This document shows positions 8,378 to 20,529 of a DNA stretch of 64,000 nucleotides, in pieces. The DNA is from Burkholderia diffusa (lineage in GTDB: Bacteria > Pseudomonadota > Gammaproteobacteria > Burkholderiales > Burkholderiaceae), in contig NZ_CABVPN010000003.1 in NCBI RefSeq assembly GCF_902499115.1, positions 124,001 through 188,000 of the forward strand, written 5' to 3'. The notes under the pieces were generated by a model that ran no database searches, was not told where the DNA came from, and saw nothing but the letters and a program-made list of their open reading frames with translations. Made by a program: the position numbers and the translations under genes. The stretch's first letter is position 1, and each line of letters opens with the position of its first letter.

Positions 8378-9186
8378 GAGTGTTCTTGATGGGTGGTCGG
8401 GGTGGCCGCCGGCGTGAGGCCCGGCGCGAGCACGGGCTTCTTCATCTTGATCGGGCCGACGAGGCGCATGCCGCGCACGCGCTTGACGGCCGTGACCATG
8501 TAGACGGCGCCGAAGATTGGCCACCAGCGGTCGCCGGCGGCTTCCATGAAGCCGTAGCGGGCAAGCCATTTGTCGGTGACGAGCGGCGGCCGGTAGCAGC
8601 CGAAGCGGCCGCGCTCGAGATCGAAGCCGAGCAGCTTGATCCAGTCCTTGAGCCGGATGAACGCGATCTGGTCGCGCGCGGACGGCACGAACGGACGGTT
8701 CGCCATGCGTCCGAACGATTGCCGCATGCCCCACAGGCTCAACGAATTGAAGCCGGTGATCACGAGCTGGCCTTCCGGCATCAGCACGCGTTCGGCTTCG
8801 CGCAGCAGGCGGTGAGGGTCGGACGTGAATTCAAGCGTGTGCGGCATCACGATCAGGTCGACGCTCTGCGACTCGAACGGCAGGTCGAGCAGGTCGCACC
8901 ACGTGGTGCTGCGACCGGCCGGCGCGTGTTCGGGCGCGTGCGCCTCGCGCGCCCACGGATACTGGTAGGGCGCGCTCGCGCCGCTTGCCGGGTCGAGCAC
9001 GAGGCCGCGATACGGCATGCGGTTCTCGCGCAGCGCATCGAGCTGCGGCAGGCCGAGCTGCAGCGCGTGAAACCCGAAGACGTCGGACACGATCCGGTCG
9101 AGCTGCGCTTGCTCCCAGTCCAGCACATAGCGGCCGGGCGGCGAGTCGGTCCAGGCGGGCCAGTCTATAATTTGACGATCGGACAT
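8374..9186 (-). CDS. Class I SAM-dependent methyltransferase (YafS-like)
   Basis: The 270-residue protein has a methyltransferase type 11 core. The DLLDLPFESQSVDLIVMPHTLEF segment contains the motif II/III Asp residues and the PH that is usual in this family, followed by LREAERVLMPEGQLVITGFN. Motif I is weak (GLVLDPASGASAPYQ). The position next to gloB (divergent, 18 bp) and rnhA (overlap) is the same as for E. coli yafS, which supports orthology. The substrate is unknown. Confidence 0.8.
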   Translation of the reverse strand: MSDRQIIDWPAWTDSPPGRYVLDWEQAQLDRIVSDVFGFHALQLGLPQLDALRENRMPYRGLVLDPASGASAPYQYPWAREAHAPEHAPAGRSTTWCDLLDLPFESQSVDLIVMPHTLEFTSDPHRLLREAERVLMPEGQLVITGFNSLSLWGMRQSFGRMANRPFVPSARDQIAFIRLKDWIKLLGFDLERGRFGCYRPPLVTDKWLARYGFMEAAGDRWWPIFGAVYMVTAVKRVRGMRLVGPIKMKKPVLAPGLTPAATPTTHQEHS

Positions 9187-9204
9187 AACGATGATTGCGC
9201 GCCC

Positions 9205-10011
9205 ATGAACGAGCTGGAATACGTGCCGGTTCCGGCATTCGAAGACAACTATATCTGGCTCGTCTCGGACGGCCGCGATGCGATCGCCGTCGATCCGGGT
9301 GAAGCCGCGCCCGTACGCCGTGTTCTTGCCGAACGCGGCTGGCGGTTGACCGCTATTTTACTCACGCACCATCACGCCGACCATGTCGGCGGTGTCGCCG
9401 CGCTGCGCGATGGCCAACCGGACGATGTGCCACTGGTCGTCTTCGGCCCGGCGGCCGAGGCGATCGGCGTGGTCATGCGGCCGCTCGAGGGCGGCGATCG
9501 CGTGACGCTCGACGCACCGGCGCTCACGTTCGACGTGCTCGACGTGCCGGGGCATACGCGCGGTCACATCGCCTATTTCCAGGCGGCCGGGCAGGGCGCC
9601 GCCACCCCTCATGTGTTCTGCGGCGACACGCTGTTCTCGTGCGGCTGCGGTCGCCTGTTCGAAGGCACGCCCGCGCAGATGCTCGCATCGCTCGACGCGC
9701 TCGCGGCGCTGCCCGGCGACACTCGCGTGCATTGCGCACACGAATATACGCTGTCGAACATCCGCTTCGCGCTCGCGTGCGAACCGGGCAATGCGGCGCT
9801 CGCCGCCTGGCGCGACGAAGCGCAGGCGCTGCGCGCGCGCGGCGTGCCGACGCTGCCCACTACGATCGCGCACGAACGCGCCGTCAACCCGTTCATGCGG
9901 TCGGACAGCGCGGCCATCCATGCGACGCTCGAGGCCGAGCTGCACGAAACCGTGCCGGATCGCCTGGCGGCATTCACGCTGATGCGCGAGTGGAAAAACC
10001 GGTTCCGATGA
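9205..10011 (+). CDS. gloB: Hydroxyacylglutathione hydrolase (glyoxalase II)
   Basis: The 268-residue metallo-beta-lactamase-fold enzyme hydrolyses S-D-lactoylglutathione to D-lactate and glutathione in methylglyoxal detoxification. The binuclear metal motif THHHADHVGG gives His55, His57, Asp59 and His60. Further ligands are in DVPGHTRGHIAY, FCGDTLFSCGCGRLFEG and HCAHEYTLSNIRFA. The C-terminal HAGH-type domain ends with LMREWKNRFR. The ATG at 9205 is preferred since MNELEYVPVPAFEDNYIWL matches the family start. It diverges from the methyltransferase gene and is followed by mltD. Confidence 0.95.
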   Translation: MNELEYVPVPAFEDNYIWLVSDGRDAIAVDPGEAAPVRRVLAERGWRLTAILLTHHHADHVGGVAALRDGQPDDVPLVVFGPAAEAIGVVMRPLEGGDRVTLDAPALTFDVLDVPGHTRGHIAYFQAAGQGAATPHVFCGDTLFSCGCGRLFEGTPAQMLASLDALAALPGDTRVHCAHEYTLSNIRFALACEPGNAALAAWRDEAQALRARGVPTLPTTIAHERAVNPFMRSDSAAIHATLEAELHETVPDRLAAFTLMREWKNRFR

Positions 10012-10164
10012 CGATTTCCGGAGGACTCCAAAAAGCTCAGGCAGAGCCTGTAAAAATTGCTCCAACTGTAGGATTTGGCTGAGTTTTCGGTGTTTTTATT
10101 GACGTGAAGCACGCACTTCCGTAGTATCGCCAGCAATTTCCAGCCGTCGGAAGCCGAGATTTTC

Positions 10165-11766
10165 ATGCGACTTATATTGAGTGCGATGGTGGTCCTGCTG
10201 CTCGCCGCTTGTGCGAGCCAGGCTCCTGTCGCCAACAACGCCGCCGATTCGCAGGCAGCGTCCAACTACCTCCGTAAATCAGCCACCGCCAAAGAAACTG
10301 TCGACGTCGACAAGCAATCCGTCGGCGACCTGACCAGTGCAGATTCCGATCTCTGGGGCCGTATCCGTCGCGGCTTCCAGATGCCCGACCTGCAGAGCGA
10401 CCTCGTCGACATGCAGACGACCTGGTACACGCAGCGTCCCGATTACGTGCAGCGCATGACCGAGCGCTCGCAGAAATATCTGTACCACATCGTCGAGGAG
10501 CTCGAAGCGCGCCACATGCCGACCGAGCTCGCGCTGCTGCCGTTCATCGAATCCGCCTACAACCCGCAGGCGCTGTCGGTCGCGAAGGCGGCCGGCATGT
10601 GGCAGTTCATGCCGGGCACCGGCCGCACGTACAACCTGAAGCGCAACATGTGGCAGGATGAACGACGCGACGTGCTCGCGTCGACGAGCGCCGCGCTCGA
10701 CTACCTGTCGCGCCTGCATGACATGTTCGGCGACTGGTATCTGGCGCTGGCCGCGTACAACTGGGGCGAGGGCAACGTGCAGCGTGCGATCGCACGCAAC
10801 CAGGCGGCCGGCCTGCCGACCGACTACCAGAGCCTGCGGATGCCGAACGAGACGCGCAACTACGTGCCGAAGCTGCAGGCGGTGAAGAACATCATCGCGA
10901 ATCCGCAGCAGTTCGGCCTGACGCTGCCGGAGATCCCGAACCACCCGTATTTCGTGACGGTCACGACGTCGCGCGACATCGACGTGGCGGTGGCCGCGAA
11001 GCTCGCGAACCTGTCGCTCGACGAGTTCCGTTCGCTGAACCCGTCGTTCTCGAAGCCGGTGATCCTCGGCGCGACCGAGCCGCAGATCCTGCTGCCGTTC
11101 GACAACGCGTCAGCGTTCGAGAAGAACCTGAAGGCTTACAACGGCCAGTTGTCGACGTGGACCACCTATACGGTCAGCGAGCGCGCGCGCCCGGCCGCGA
11201 TCGCCGAGAAGATCGGTGTCGACGCCGATACGCTGATGTCGGTCAACAAGATTCCCGCCGGCATGCGCCTGAAGCCGGGCTCGACGATCGTCGTGCCGCG
11301 CGGCGATGACGACGACGAGGACATCAGCGCGGACGTTGCGGAAAACGGCGTACTCGCGATGGAGCCCGACGTACCCGACACGCGCAAGATGCTGATCCGC
11401 GTGCGCCGCAAGCAGTCGATGGCGGCGATCGCCGGCCGCTACGGCGTGTCGGTCGGCCAGCTGAAGGCATGGAACCGCACGCATCGCGATCTCGCGATGC
11501 CGGGCCAGGCGCTCGTGCTGCACGTGCCGGTCGGCCGCGCGGTGCCGGCCGAGCCGGGTCCGGAGCGGATCGCGACGTCGACCTCCGGCGCGCATATCGA
11601 GCGTGCGAGCCTGTCCGTTGGCGGCAAGTCGCGCGGCGCGAAGCGCGGTGCCGCGAAGCCGGCGGCTCGCGCGACGAAGGCTGCTCCCGCGAAGGCTGCT
11701 CCCGCGAAGGCGGCGCCGGCCAAGGCAGCGCCGAAGGCCGCTGCAAGCAAGGGCAAGAAGAAGTAG
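10165..11766 (+). CDS. mltD: Membrane-bound lytic murein transglycosylase D with LysM repeats
   Basis: The 533-residue lipoprotein has the lipobox LLAAC (Cys16). An SLT domain lies at about residues 105-225: catalytic Glu129 in ALLPFIESAYNP, then AAGMWQFMPGTGR and the AAYNWGEGNVQRAIARN motif. Two LysM-like modules follow, at about 335-378 (YTVSERARPAAIAEKIGV) and 400-445 (VRRKQSMAAIAGRYGVSVGQLKAWN). It cleaves murein glycan strands to 1,6-anhydro products in the periplasm. The last 60 residues are unusual: a Lys/Ala/Pro tail with repeated AAPAK units, histone-H1-like in composition. The gene follows gloB as in enterobacteria and is closed by a strong terminator. Confidence 0.93.
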   Translation: MRLILSAMVVLLLAACASQAPVANNAADSQAASNYLRKSATAKETVDVDKQSVGDLTSADSDLWGRIRRGFQMPDLQSDLVDMQTTWYTQRPDYVQRMTERSQKYLYHIVEELEARHMPTELALLPFIESAYNPQALSVAKAAGMWQFMPGTGRTYNLKRNMWQDERRDVLASTSAALDYLSRLHDMFGDWYLALAAYNWGEGNVQRAIARNQAAGLPTDYQSLRMPNETRNYVPKLQAVKNIIANPQQFGLTLPEIPNHPYFVTVTTSRDIDVAVAAKLANLSLDEFRSLNPSFSKPVILGATEPQILLPFDNASAFEKNLKAYNGQLSTWTTYTVSERARPAAIAEKIGVDADTLMSVNKIPAGMRLKPGSTIVVPRGDDDDEDISADVAENGVLAMEPDVPDTRKMLIRVRRKQSMAAIAGRYGVSVGQLKAWNRTHRDLAMPGQALVLHVPVGRAVPAEPGPERIATSTSGAHIERASLSVGGKSRGAKRGAAKPAARATKAAPAKAAPAKAAPAKAAPKAAASKGKKK

Positions 11767-11832
11767 CGCGACCGCGGCGCGGCGGTCCGGCCGGACCGTG
11801 TGTTTGCGTTATCATCCGATGAAATACGAAGC

Positions 11833-11866
11833 AACGCCGTCACCGAGGTGACGGCGTTTTCGTTTG
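11833..11866 (+). terminator. Terminator after mltD
   Basis: A perfect 12-bp stem (AACGCCGTCACC, GA, GGTGACGGCGTT) at 11833-11858 is followed by TTCGTTT. It lies between mltD and the next MFS gene. Confidence 0.8.
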
Positions 11867-11923
11867 TGCGCGGCAGCGGGGTCGCTGCTTCGCGGGGCCG
11901 GGATCGGATCACGAGGAGGAGCG

Positions 11924-13156
11924 ATGTCGTCGGTGCAGGTGAGGGTGCTCGCGCTGTTTGCGGTCGGATATTTCGTGTCCTATGTGTTCCGCGGCGTCAA
12001 TCTCGGCTTCGCGTCGTTCGTCACGCACGAGCTCGGGCTATCGGCCGCCGATCTCGGACTGCTCACCAGTCTCTATTTCCTCGGTTTTGCCGGCGCGCAG
12101 ATTCCGGCCGGCGTGCTGCTCGACCATTTCGGCCCGCGCCGCGTGACGGCCGGGATGTTGCTGTTCGCGGCCGCCGGTGCCGCCGTGTTTGGCGTCGCGC
12201 ACGACCTCGGCACGATGATGGTCGGCCGGCTGCTGATCGGCGTCGGCGTATCGGTGTGTCTCGGTGCGGCGTTCAAGGCGCTCGCGCAGCATTTTCCGGT
12301 CGGCCGGCTGCCGCTCGTCAACGGTCTCGTGATGGCCGTCGGCGGCCTGGGCGGCGTCGCGGTCGGCTCGCCGTTGACCTGGCTGCTCGGCGTCACGAGC
12401 TGGCGTGTGATCTGCGGCGGCCTCGCGGTGCTGACGGTCGTCGTCGCGGCCGCGATCGGCTTTGGTGCGCCGGAAGCCGAGCGGCCGCGCCATCAGGGCG
12501 GGCTCGTCAGCCAGTTCAAGGGCACGTGGCACATCCTGGGCAGCCGCGCATTCTGGAAGATCTCGTCATTCTCGATCGTCACGCAGGGCGTGTTCTACGC
12601 GATGCAGTCACTGTGGGTCGGTCCGTACCTGCGCGACGTCGCGGGATTCGATGCGCAGCGCGCCGCGCGGCTCGTGTCGGTGCTCGGCTTCGCGATGATG
12701 GCCGGCTGTGTCGGTTTCGGCGCGGCGGCGCGCGTGCTCGAGCGCCGCGGGGTGTCCGTCCAGGCATTTTGCGGCGTCGGCATGGTGCTGTTCGTCGCCA
12801 CGCAAATCGCGATCGTCGCGCGCGTGCCGCTGCCGCCGGCCGTGCTGTGGGCGGCCTACGGAATGTTCGGCGGCGTCGGGATCCTGACCTATGCTGTGCT
12901 TGCCGGTCACTTCCCGGCCCATCTGATCGGCCGCGCGAATACGACACTGACGCTCGTGATCTTCGTGCTGATCTTTGCGTTCCAGATCGGTATCGGCGCG
13001 GTGCTGTCGCACTGGCCGGCCGTCGACGGCCATTACCCGGCTGCCGCCCACGTCACCGCGTGGAGCGTGCTGCTCGCGCTGCAGCTTGCCAGCGCGGTCT
13101 GGTACGTGTGGCCCGCGCGCAGTGCTGGCAAGCACGTTGATCCGGCGGTACGCTGA
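11924..13156 (+). CDS. MFS transporter
   Basis: The 410-residue inner-membrane protein has about 12 membrane helices. The N-half shows FAVGYFVSYVFRGVNLGFASF, resembling hexuronate/glycerol-3-phosphate-type and NarK-like MFS starts, then GLLTSLYFLGFAGAQIPAGVLLDHFGPRRV with the family's loop 2-3 motif (DxxGPRR), and GRLLIGVGVSVCLGAAFKAL in helix 4. The ATG at 11924 has GAGGAG directly upstream. No substrate can be assigned, and there is no co-transcribed partner. Confidence 0.8.
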   Translation: MSSVQVRVLALFAVGYFVSYVFRGVNLGFASFVTHELGLSAADLGLLTSLYFLGFAGAQIPAGVLLDHFGPRRVTAGMLLFAAAGAAVFGVAHDLGTMMVGRLLIGVGVSVCLGAAFKALAQHFPVGRLPLVNGLVMAVGGLGGVAVGSPLTWLLGVTSWRVICGGLAVLTVVVAAAIGFGAPEAERPRHQGGLVSQFKGTWHILGSRAFWKISSFSIVTQGVFYAMQSLWVGPYLRDVAGFDAQRAARLVSVLGFAMMAGCVGFGAAARVLERRGVSVQAFCGVGMVLFVATQIAIVARVPLPPAVLWAAYGMFGGVGILTYAVLAGHFPAHLIGRANTTLTLVIFVLIFAFQIGIGAVLSHWPAVDGHYPAAAHVTAWSVLLALQLASAVWYVWPARSAGKHVDPAVR

Positions 13157-13255
13157 CGGGTAGGGCGGCTGCGGAAACGGGGCCGCAGCAAGGAATGTCG
13201 CGCCTGATGCCACGGCATTGCGCGCGCCGCATGCGTGATCGGACGGCCATATCAA

Positions 13256-13285
13256 TTGAAGATAAGGTCATTTTCGGGCTATAAT
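13256..13285 (+). promoter_or_regulatory. Sigma-70-type promoter for carA
   Basis: TTGAAG at 13256-13261 and TATAAT at 13280-13285 are separated by 18 bp. Transcription from here would give an untranslated leader of about 230 nt before the carA start at 13525, long enough for leader-based regulation. No leader peptide or clear attenuator was recognised in it. Confidence 0.6.
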
Positions 13286-13524
13286 TTGAAAGTTTGTGCT
13301 GATCAACCTCGCACCCTAGCGCCTACCTCACTTATCCCGTTCATCCGCCGCACGCCGCACGCCGCCTGTCGGGCGATGCCGCGAAGCCTCGTGCGCCACG
13401 CGCCGGGTTCGCGTGCCGACACAGCAGGTCGCGTCCAGCTAGCGACTCCGCGCGCCTATGCAGCGCGGCGCTCGCGCGGCAGGGTAAACAGGTCGGCAGC
13501 AGGGTGTTCCCCAAGGAGCCTCCC

Positions 13525-14670
13525 GTGTTGCCGTCTTTTTCTCCCGCCTTGCTTGCACTCGCCGACGGCACGGTCTTTCGTGGTTATTCGATCGGGGCCG
13601 AAGGCCACACGATCGGTGAAGTCGTGTTCAACACCGCGATTACCGGCTATCAGGAAATCCTGACTGATCCGAGCTACGCGCGTCAGATCGTCACGCTCAC
13701 CTACCCGCATATCGGCAACGTCGGCGTCAACGCCGAAGATGTCGAAGCCACGAAAGTCCATGCCGCCGGCCTGATCATCCGTGATCTGCCGACGCTCGCA
13801 TCGAATTTCCGCATGGACCGCACGCTCGGCGACTACCTGCGCGACGAAGGCGTCGTCGCGATCGCCGGCATCGATACCCGCAAGCTCACCCGTATCCTGC
13901 GCGACAAGGGCGCGCAGAACGGTTGCATCCTGGCCGGCTCGAACGACGAGGCGAAGGCGATCGAACTCGCTCGCTCGTTCCCCGGCCTCGCGGGCATGGA
14001 TCTCGCGAAGGTCGTGTCGACCACGAAGCCGTTCGAGTGGAAGCAGACCGAATGGCGCCTCGGCAGCGGCTACGGCATGCAGGAAGCGCCGAAGTACCGC
14101 GTCGTTGCGTACGACTTCGGCGTCAAGTACAACATCCTGCGCATGCTCGCGGAGCGCGGCTGCCACGTGACGGTGCTGCCGGCCGAGGCGAGCGCGGCCG
14201 ACGCGCTCGCGCTGAATCCGGACGGCATCTTCCTGTCGAACGGCCCGGGCGACCCGGAGCCGTGCGACTACGCGATCGCGGCGGCCAAGGAGTTCATCGA
14301 GCGCGGTGTGCCGACCTTCGGCATCTGCCTCGGCCACCAGATCATGGGCCTCGCGGTCGGCGCGAAGACGCTGAAGATGAAGACGGGCCACCACGGCGCG
14401 AACCACCCGGTGAAGGATCTCGGCGACGGTCGCGTGGTCATCACGTCGCAGAACCACGGTTTCGCGGTCGACGCGGATTCGCTGCCGGCCAACGCGCGCG
14501 TGACGCACGTTTCGCTGTTCGACGGCACGCTGCAGGGTTTCGAGCTGACCGACAAGCCGGCATTCTGCTTCCAGGGTCACCCGGAAGCGTCGCCCGGCCC
14601 GCACGACATCGCGTATCTGTTCGACCGTTTCACCGCACTGATGGACGCGGCGAAGCAGCGCAACGCCTGA
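13525..14670 (+). CDS. carA: Carbamoyl-phosphate synthase small (glutaminase) subunit
   Basis: The 381-residue subunit releases ammonia from glutamine for CarB, feeding pyrimidine and arginine synthesis. The N-domain shows GAEGHTIGEVVFNTAITGYQEILTDPSY. The class I amidotransferase domain has NGPGDPEP, the nucleophile Cys in TFGICLGHQIMGLA, HHGANHPV, QNHGFAV, and the His/Glu of FQGHPEASPGP. GTG 13525 was chosen because AAGGAG lies six bases before it; GTG 13504 is an alternative adding seven residues. It heads a carA-leuE-carB set. Confidence 0.97.
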   Translation: MLPSFSPALLALADGTVFRGYSIGAEGHTIGEVVFNTAITGYQEILTDPSYARQIVTLTYPHIGNVGVNAEDVEATKVHAAGLIIRDLPTLASNFRMDRTLGDYLRDEGVVAIAGIDTRKLTRILRDKGAQNGCILAGSNDEAKAIELARSFPGLAGMDLAKVVSTTKPFEWKQTEWRLGSGYGMQEAPKYRVVAYDFGVKYNILRMLAERGCHVTVLPAEASAADALALNPDGIFLSNGPGDPEPCDYAIAAAKEFIERGVPTFGICLGHQIMGLAVGAKTLKMKTGHHGANHPVKDLGDGRVVITSQNHGFAVDADSLPANARVTHVSLFDGTLQGFELTDKPAFCFQGHPEASPGPHDIAYLFDRFTALMDAAKQRNA

Positions 14671-14707
14671 CGCGACTGAAGCAACCGAAGAACGGGAGAT
14701 TCGCATC

Positions 14708-15367
14708 ATGTTCGGCCACGCACTCGGCATCACGGATATCTGGACCTACGTGTTCGGCGTGATCTTCATCATCCTGCTGCCGGGGCCGAACTCGATGTAC
14801 GTGCTGTCGCTTGCGGCCCAGCGCGGCGTGAAGGCCGGCTATCGCGCGGCCTGCGGCGTGTTCCTGGGCGACACGGTGCTGATGGTGCTGTCCGCCGCGG
14901 GCGTCGCGTCGCTGCTGAAGGCGAACCCGCTGCTGTTCTCCGTCGTCAAGTACGGCGGTGCCGCGTACCTGCTGTACATCGGCACGGGGATGCTGCGCAG
15001 CGCGTGGCAGAAGCTGCGCGCGCGCGCCGATGCGCCGGCCGATGCACCGCGTGCGGTCGACGGCGAGCGGCCATTCCGCAAGGCGCTGATCGTGAGCCTC
15101 CTGAATCCGAAGGCGATCCTGTTCTTCATCTCGTTCTTCATCCAGTTCGTCGACCCGGCGTTCCCGCATCCCGCGCTGTCGTTCGTCGTGCTCGGGGCGA
15201 TCGCGCAATGCGCGAGCTTCCTGTACCTGAGCACGCTGATCTTCGCGGGCGCGCGGCTCGCCGAGCATTTCCGCCGCCGCCGCAAGCTCGCGGCGGGCGC
15301 GGCGAGCAGCGTGGGCGGCCTGTTCATCGGTTTCTCGGTGAAGCTCGCGCTCGCCACCATGAGCTGA
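14708..15367 (+). CDS. leuE: LysE/RhtB family amino-acid exporter, LeuE-like
   Basis: The 219-residue inner-membrane protein has six predicted helices. The RhtB signature GVIFIILLPGPNSMYVLSLAAQRG lies at the amino end, GYRAACGVFLGDTVLMVLSAAGV in helix 2, and LIVSLLNPKAILFFISFFIQFV around helix 4. LeuE in E. coli exports leucine and related residues; the substrate here is inferred from similarity of the signature. The gene lies between carA (37 bp gap) and carB (59 bp gap), so it is probably co-transcribed with the carbamoyl-phosphate synthase subunits, an unusual interruption of that pair. Confidence 0.85.
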   Translation: MFGHALGITDIWTYVFGVIFIILLPGPNSMYVLSLAAQRGVKAGYRAACGVFLGDTVLMVLSAAGVASLLKANPLLFSVVKYGGAAYLLYIGTGMLRSAWQKLRARADAPADAPRAVDGERPFRKALIVSLLNPKAILFFISFFIQFVDPAFPHPALSFVVLGAIAQCASFLYLSTLIFAGARLAEHFRRRRKLAAGAASSVGGLFIGFSVKLALATMS

Positions 15368-15426
15368 GCGCAACCGCCGATCCGCGACAACGCCACGACA
15401 AAGATTACTTACTGAATTCACAAGCC

Positions 15427-18681
<3,255 letters not shown>

Positions 18682-18711
18682 GCGGTCAGTTACCTGTCGA
18701 AGCAACACGTG

Positions 18712-18771
18712 CCGCGATTAAGCGGTGTTTCCGGTTCGCCGGAAATGCGCTTAATCGCGGTGATTTTTTTT
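18712..18771 (+). terminator. Strong terminator between carB and greA
   Basis: A 13-bp perfect outer stem (CCGCGATTAAGCG at 18712-18724 with CGCTTAATCGCGG at 18748-18760) encloses an inner TTTCCGG-TTCG-CCGGAAA hairpin, and is followed by TGA and eight T. It lies only about 30 bp before the greA start. Confidence 0.85.
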
Positions 18772-18799
18772 AAAGCCGTTTTTAGCGATTGAGCCGTTT

Positions 18800-19276
18800 A
18801 TGAGCACCATTCCGTTGACAAAGCGTGGCGCAGAACTCCTGCGCGATGAATTGCAGCGCCTCAAGTCCGTCGAGCGGCCGGCCGTGATCAACGCGATCGC
18901 GGAGGCCCGCGCACAGGGCGACCTGTCCGAAAACGCCGAATACGATGCCGCGAAGGAAAAGCAGGGCTTCATCGAGGGTCGTATCGCGGAACTCGAATCG
19001 AAGCTGTCGGCCGCGCAGGTCATCGATCCCACCGTGCTCGACGCCGAAGGCCGAGTGGTTTTCGCATCGACGGTCGAACTCGAGGATCTCGAGTCCGGCG
19101 ACACCGTCAAGTACCAGATCGTCGGTGACGACGAAGCCGACATCGATCACGGCCTGATCTCGGTCAGCTCGCCGATCGCACGCGCACTGATCGGCAAGTC
19201 CGAAGGCGACGTCGCGGCCGTGCAGGCGCCGAGCGGCGTGCGCGAATACGAAATCATCTCGGTCAGCTACATCTGA
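18800..19276 (+). CDS. greA: Transcription elongation factor GreA
   Basis: The 158-residue protein has the N-terminal coiled-coil domain (MSTIPLTKRGAELLRDELQ to about residue 75), with the acidic tip GDLSENAEYDAAKEKQGFIEGRI that reaches the polymerase active site and stimulates cleavage of backtracked transcripts. The C-terminal FKBP-like domain (VKYQIVGDDEADID, ISVSSPIARALIGKSEGD) binds the polymerase secondary channel rim. Length is standard. It lies downstream of carB, as in many beta-proteobacteria, and is followed 14 bp later by a DUF4149 gene. Confidence 0.97.
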   Translation: MSTIPLTKRGAELLRDELQRLKSVERPAVINAIAEARAQGDLSENAEYDAAKEKQGFIEGRIAELESKLSAAQVIDPTVLDAEGRVVFASTVELEDLESGDTVKYQIVGDDEADIDHGLISVSSPIARALIGKSEGDVAAVQAPSGVREYEIISVSYI

Positions 19277-19290
19277 AGCGGGGCGACGTG

Positions 19291-19749
19291 ATGCCGCATC
19301 GCGTGTTCCGTCTGCTGTCGGCCGTGTGGGTCGGCAGCCTGCTGACGATCGGGTATGCGGTCGCGCCCGTGCTGTTCAAGACGCTGGAGCGGATGACGGC
19401 CGGCACGGTCGCCGCCCAGTTGTTTCGCATCGAGGCGATCCTCGGTGTCGTATGCGGTGTGTTGCTGCTCGCGCTGTCGAACCAGCAGGTGCGGCGCGGC
19501 AGCGGTGATTACCGTCGCGTGCGCTGGATCGTCGCGGCGATGGTCGCGTGCGTGCTGGTCGGGTATTTCGCGCTGCAGCCGTTCATGAACGCGCTGCGGG
19601 TGGCCGCGATGGAGGCGGGCACCGATATCGCGAACTCGCCGTATGCGAGCCGCTTCGGGATGCTGCACGGCGTCTCGAGCCTGTTCTATCTCGTCGAGAG
19701 CGTGCTGGGGCTGATGCTGATCTGGCGTTTGCCGGCGCAAGACGCCTGA
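19291..19749 (+). CDS. DUF4149 family membrane protein
   Basis: The 152-residue protein has four predicted membrane helices: LLSAVWVGSLLTIGYAVAPVLF, LGVVCGVLLLALS, WIVAAMVACVLVGYFALQPFM and LFYLVESVLGLMLIWRL. The GYAVAPVLFKTL motif and the central RFGMLHGVSSLFYLVES are typical of DUF4149. Function is unknown. It closely follows greA on the same strand and is probably co-transcribed. Confidence 0.85.
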   Translation: MPHRVFRLLSAVWVGSLLTIGYAVAPVLFKTLERMTAGTVAAQLFRIEAILGVVCGVLLLALSNQQVRRGSGDYRRVRWIVAAMVACVLVGYFALQPFMNALRVAAMEAGTDIANSPYASRFGMLHGVSSLFYLVESVLGLMLIWRLPAQDA

Positions 19750-19807
19750 ACGGCCTGAGCGCCGCACCGGCAGGGCAGCACGGGCTGCCCCGTGCCGCGC
19801 GGCAGGA

Positions 19808-20335
19808 TTACTTGTCCTGGTGCGGCCGCTTCGTGCTGGCCTGGCGCTTTTTCGCGCGCTTCACGTTGCCGCCCGCCGTCACGCGCTCGTTGCCGCGCAC
19901 GACGACCTTGGTCGGCTTCGGACGACGCACGGGGCTCGCGTTCGGCGACACCTTGACGACCTTGACGGTGCGCGGCGCACGGCCTTTCTTGTCGTCGACG
20001 GCTTCGGCTGCGCTCGGCAGCGCGCCGGCACGACGACCGCGGGTCGGGGCCGCCACGGCAGCCTCGGGCTTCCAGATCACCAGCAGCTTGCCGATGTGCT
20101 GGATCGGCGCCGCGTTCAGGCGGTCGCAGATCTCGTCGTAAATGGCGACGCGCTCGTCGCGCTCGTCACCGAACACACGGATCTTGATCAACTGGTGCGC
20201 GGCGAGGTGTACCTTGATTTCCTTCAGCACGGCGTCGGTCAGCCCTTCGGCGCCGATCAGCACGACGGGCTTGAGCGCATGGGCCTGGGAGCGCAGCGCG
20301 GAGCGCTCGGCGGGGGAAAGCGAAAGGGCGGGCAT
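19808..20335 (-). CDS. yhbY: YhbY-type CRM RNA-binding protein with basic C-terminal tail
   Basis: The 175-residue protein begins with a CRM domain (residues 1-95: LSPAERSALRSQAHALKPVVLIGAEGLTDAVLKEI, and the GxxG-like AAPIQHIGKLLVIWKPE). YhbY associates with pre-50S ribosomal particles in E. coli. Here an extra tail of about 80 residues rich in Lys, Arg, Pro and Val follows, ending AKKRQASTKRPHQDK; family members of about 97 residues lack this. It diverges from rlmE, another ribosome-assembly gene, as yhbY does from rrmJ-ftsH in E. coli. Confidence 0.9.
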   Translation of the reverse strand: MPALSLSPAERSALRSQAHALKPVVLIGAEGLTDAVLKEIKVHLAAHQLIKIRVFGDERDERVAIYDEICDRLNAAPIQHIGKLLVIWKPEAAVAAPTRGRRAGALPSAAEAVDDKKGRAPRTVKVVKVSPNASPVRRPKPTKVVVRGNERVTAGGNVKRAKKRQASTKRPHQDK

Positions 20336-20529
20336 GGAAATGTCGAAATCTAAATAGGGGCGCGCTGCATCAGAAGCGAATCGCGGGAAGTTACCGCATC
20401 AGCCGCGCGCCGAAACCACGTAAAATCGCGGCTTGGGCCCTGGAAGGGGCCGTAGCCGCGCGAAGAAGACGCGTATTATCCGCCAAAAGCACGGCTTCAC
20501 GAAGCAAATAGCAGCAATCTCTCTCTCGA

